A DNA stretch of 31,980 nt from an uncultured Asticcacaulis sp. (GTDB lineage Bacteria; Pseudomonadota; Alphaproteobacteria; Caulobacterales; Caulobacteraceae), in NCBI GenBank assembly GCA_946482045.1, contig CAMLPZ010000013.1:1-31980 (forward strand), given 5' to 3'. The notes under the pieces were generated by a model, which was not told the origin of the DNA, did no database searches, and worked only from the letters and a program-made list of their open reading frames with translations. Positions within the stretch are counted from its first letter, which is position 1. Every line of letters starts with the position of its first letter. Both the position numbers and the translations under genes were made by a program. This document shows positions 30,276-31,980 of this stretch, piece after piece.

Positions 30276-31980
30276 TCGGCCCCCTTGCGGAGTTTGGGCC
30301 GGCGCGTTGCGGTGTCTGGATAGGGCGTGCCGGTGAGGGCTTCCCACCAGGCGTGAGGTTCGTCACCCAGTTGCGCGCGCAGTTCGTCGAGCTGGCGGAC
30401 AGTCGATTCGCGCCCCGAAAGGACGGTCAGGACGTCGGGCATGGTCGACAGATCGAGCCTGGCCACGACACTGTGATTGCCGTGCTTGACCAGGAAGGCG
30501 CGCGACGATGACGGAAGCGCCCTGATCAGGTCGAGTTCGTGCAGGGTCAGACCGAAGCCATCGACATAGTCCTCGGCCTGGGCGCGCGGATTGGGCATGA
30601 ATATCTGCGTCGCCGACTGTTCGATGATCGCCGTCGATATACGGCTGTCGAGCGCGTCGCGCGCCGACTGCGTGCCGAAACCCAGGATGGCGTTGCGCTT
30701 ACGCAGGGTCTTCATCCAGTTCCGGATGGCGGCGGCGAAGATTTCGTCATCCAGCGCCTTCCAGCCTTCGTCGATAATGATAACGGTCGGCGTGCCGTCC
30801 AGGCGTTCCTCGACGCGCTGGAACAGATACATCATGCACGGCGTCCGCAGGACCGGCTCGTTGAGCAGCAGGGTCATGTCGAAGCCGAGCGTGCGCGCGC
30901 TCATGTCGAGCGCATCGGCTTCATTGTCGAACAGCCAGGCGTGCTCGCCCTCGCCCACCCACGGATTGAGACGCGTCGCCAGGTCGCCGTGCGTCGGGCG
31001 GCGGACGCCGCCCAGCAGCTCACGGAAATAGCGCAGCCGGCGGTAGCGCGGCTCCTGTTCGAAATTCGCGTCGACCGCCTCGGTGATGATCGCCTCTTCC
31101 TCGGAGTTCAGAGGCTGATCCGGCCGGCTCAAAAGCTGTGCGATCAGGGTGCGCAGGAAGGCGCGATTGCCCGGATTGTCGGCCAGTTGCAGCGGGTTGA
31201 AGCCGGTCGGCTCGCCGGGGCGCAGTGTGGCGTAATGGCCGCCGATGCCGCGAATGAAGATTTCGGCGCCGCGATCCTTGTCGAACAGGACGGTGCGCGG
31301 CTTGAACTTCTGCGCCTGGGCGGCCAGGAAGTTGAGCACCACCGTCTTGCCCGAGCCCGACGGCCCGATGACGGTGAAGTTGCCGAGGTCCGCCTTATGG
31401 AAGTTGAAATAGTAGGGCGTGGCCGACGAGGTCTCGAAGACCGTGACCGCCTGGCCCCAGTGATTGCCCTCGGGCTGGCCGATCGGGAAGCCGTGCAGCG
31501 AGGCGAAACTGGCATAGGCCGACGTCGAGATGAGCGCCTTGCGGGCGATGAACTGTTCATTGCCGGGGAACTGCGCCCAGAAGGCCGGTTCGAGATTGAC
31601 GTCCTCACGCACCGCCACTGCACCGAGGTCGGCCAGGGCCGCCAGGCATTGCGCGGTCGCCGGATCAAGCGCTTCCAGCGACTTGGCGCGGACCAGCAGG
31701 CTCATATGGTGTTCGCCCAGGCCCATGACGCCGGTTGATAGATCATCCTTGGCCGACATCAGGCCGGCGCGGAGCGACAGCGCCTCCTCGTCGGCGGCGC
31801 GCATGCGGCGCAAAGCCAGGTTGATGCGCTCCAGACCGATCTGACGGTCGACGAAGCCGAAGCTTTCGGTCAGGGTCATCTCGTACGGCAGGCGCAGCAG
31901 GGCGTCGACCATGCCGGGCGTGGCGTTGGGCGGGTAGTCCTTCAGCGACAGGATCGAGCCGTAGTCCTTGCCCTCGCCCA
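30272..31980 (-). CDS. virB4: Type IV secretion ATPase VirB4, C-terminal part
   Basis: VirB4 is the large ATPase at the base of the secretion channel. The frame is open through the window edge: 568 residues are visible of a family length near 800, and codons before the first ATG (31912) read GKDYGSILSLKDYPP, typical VirB4 sequence, so that ATG is internal. Walker A is VIGPSGSGKTVV (about 31340-31370), Walker B PTVIIIDEGWKALDD, and a conserved GFGTQSARDALDS segment follows. The FNPLQLADNPGNRAFL stretch is also typical. The stop overlaps the virB6 start by four bases. Confidence 0.95.
   Translation of the reverse strand, partial: GEGKDYGSILSLKDYPPNATPGMVDALLRLPYEMTLTESFGFVDRQIGLERINLALRRMRAADEEALSLRAGLMSAKDDLSTGVMGLGEHHMSLLVRAKSLEALDPATAQCLAALADLGAVAVREDVNLEPAFWAQFPGNEQFIARKALISTSAYASFASLHGFPIGQPEGNHWGQAVTVFETSSATPYYFNFHKADLGNFTVIGPSGSGKTVVLNFLAAQAQKFKPRTVLFDKDRGAEIFIRGIGGHYATLRPGEPTGFNPLQLADNPGNRAFLRTLIAQLLSRPDQPLNSEEEAIITEAVDANFEQEPRYRRLRYFRELLGGVRRPTHGDLATRLNPWVGEGEHAWLFDNEADALDMSARTLGFDMTLLLNEPVLRTPCMMYLFQRVEERLDGTPTVIIIDEGWKALDDEIFAAAIRNWMKTLRKRNAILGFGTQSARDALDSRISTAIIEQSATQIFMPNPRAQAEDYVDGFGLTLHELDLIRALPSSSRAFLVKHGNHSVVARLDLSTMPDVLTVLSGRESTVRQLDELRAQLGDEPHAWWEALTGTPYPDTATRRPKLRKGAE

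Noticed and set aside
30539..31738. 399-codon open frame on the plus strand opposite virB4
   Set aside because: Shadow of virB4; no recognisable motif, no ribosome binding site, low-complexity composition.

Overview
This is a GC-rich chromosomal or replicon segment from an alphaproteobacterium. Gene content and protein style point to Caulobacteraceae, and an Asticcacaulis- or Caulobacter-like plant-polymer degrader is my best guess. That guess is inference: there is no rRNA or other marker gene in the window. Gene starts were re-chosen where an overlap or ribosome binding site decided them.

Region 1 (1-8638, + strand) is an assimilatory nitrate/nitrite cluster. It holds the end of a nitrate-type ABC transporter ATPase, an NNP-family nitrate/nitrite MFS transporter (narK/nasA type), the nitrite reductase pair nirB-nirD, the molybdenum nitrate reductase nasA, and a stand-alone SUMT (cobA) that supplies siroheme precursor for NirB. 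The transporter gene is preceded by two hexaloop hairpins (A1, G4) and a strong intrinsic terminator whose 5' arm overlaps the second hairpin. This is the architecture of an ANTAR/NasT antitermination leader. Paired inverted REP-like elements sit at 413-541 and 4936-5172. The second pair is interrupted by a very odd C-homopolymer tract that looks like a sequencing or assembly artefact.

Region 2 (8639-12111, +) is a two-gene pentose/arabinan unit: an AraD1/GguC-family FAH-fold protein and an exported GH127 (DUF1680) beta-L-arabinofuranosidase-like enzyme.

Region 3 (12121-15647) is molybdenum supply: mobA, then a perfect 10-bp inverted repeat resembling a ModE operator, modABC, and convergently modE. 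ModC lacks the usual C-terminal TOBE domain, while ModE carries two. These genes serve NasA (bis-MGD cofactor) and the molybdenum hydroxylase of region 5.

Region 4 (15653-19126, -) holds a single-domain response regulator, a receiver-histidine kinase and an exported PL10-like pectate lyase.

Region 5 (19210-23333, -) is a compact four-gene operon for an IorAB-type molybdenum hydroxylase with its own maturation factors (iorA-like, iorB-like, xdhC, mocA-like).

Region 6 (23522-26015) has a PMT-family protein O-mannosyltransferase-like gene converging on, and overlapping by 29 bp, a lipoprotein with an intradiol-dioxygenase fold and a 25-serine linker encoded with all six serine codons.

Region 7 (26143-31980, -) is part of a VirB type IV secretion operon in the order virB4 (cut by the window edge)-virB6-virB9-virB10-virB11. 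The genes overlap or nearly abut, leaving no room for virB5, virB7 or virB8 between them.
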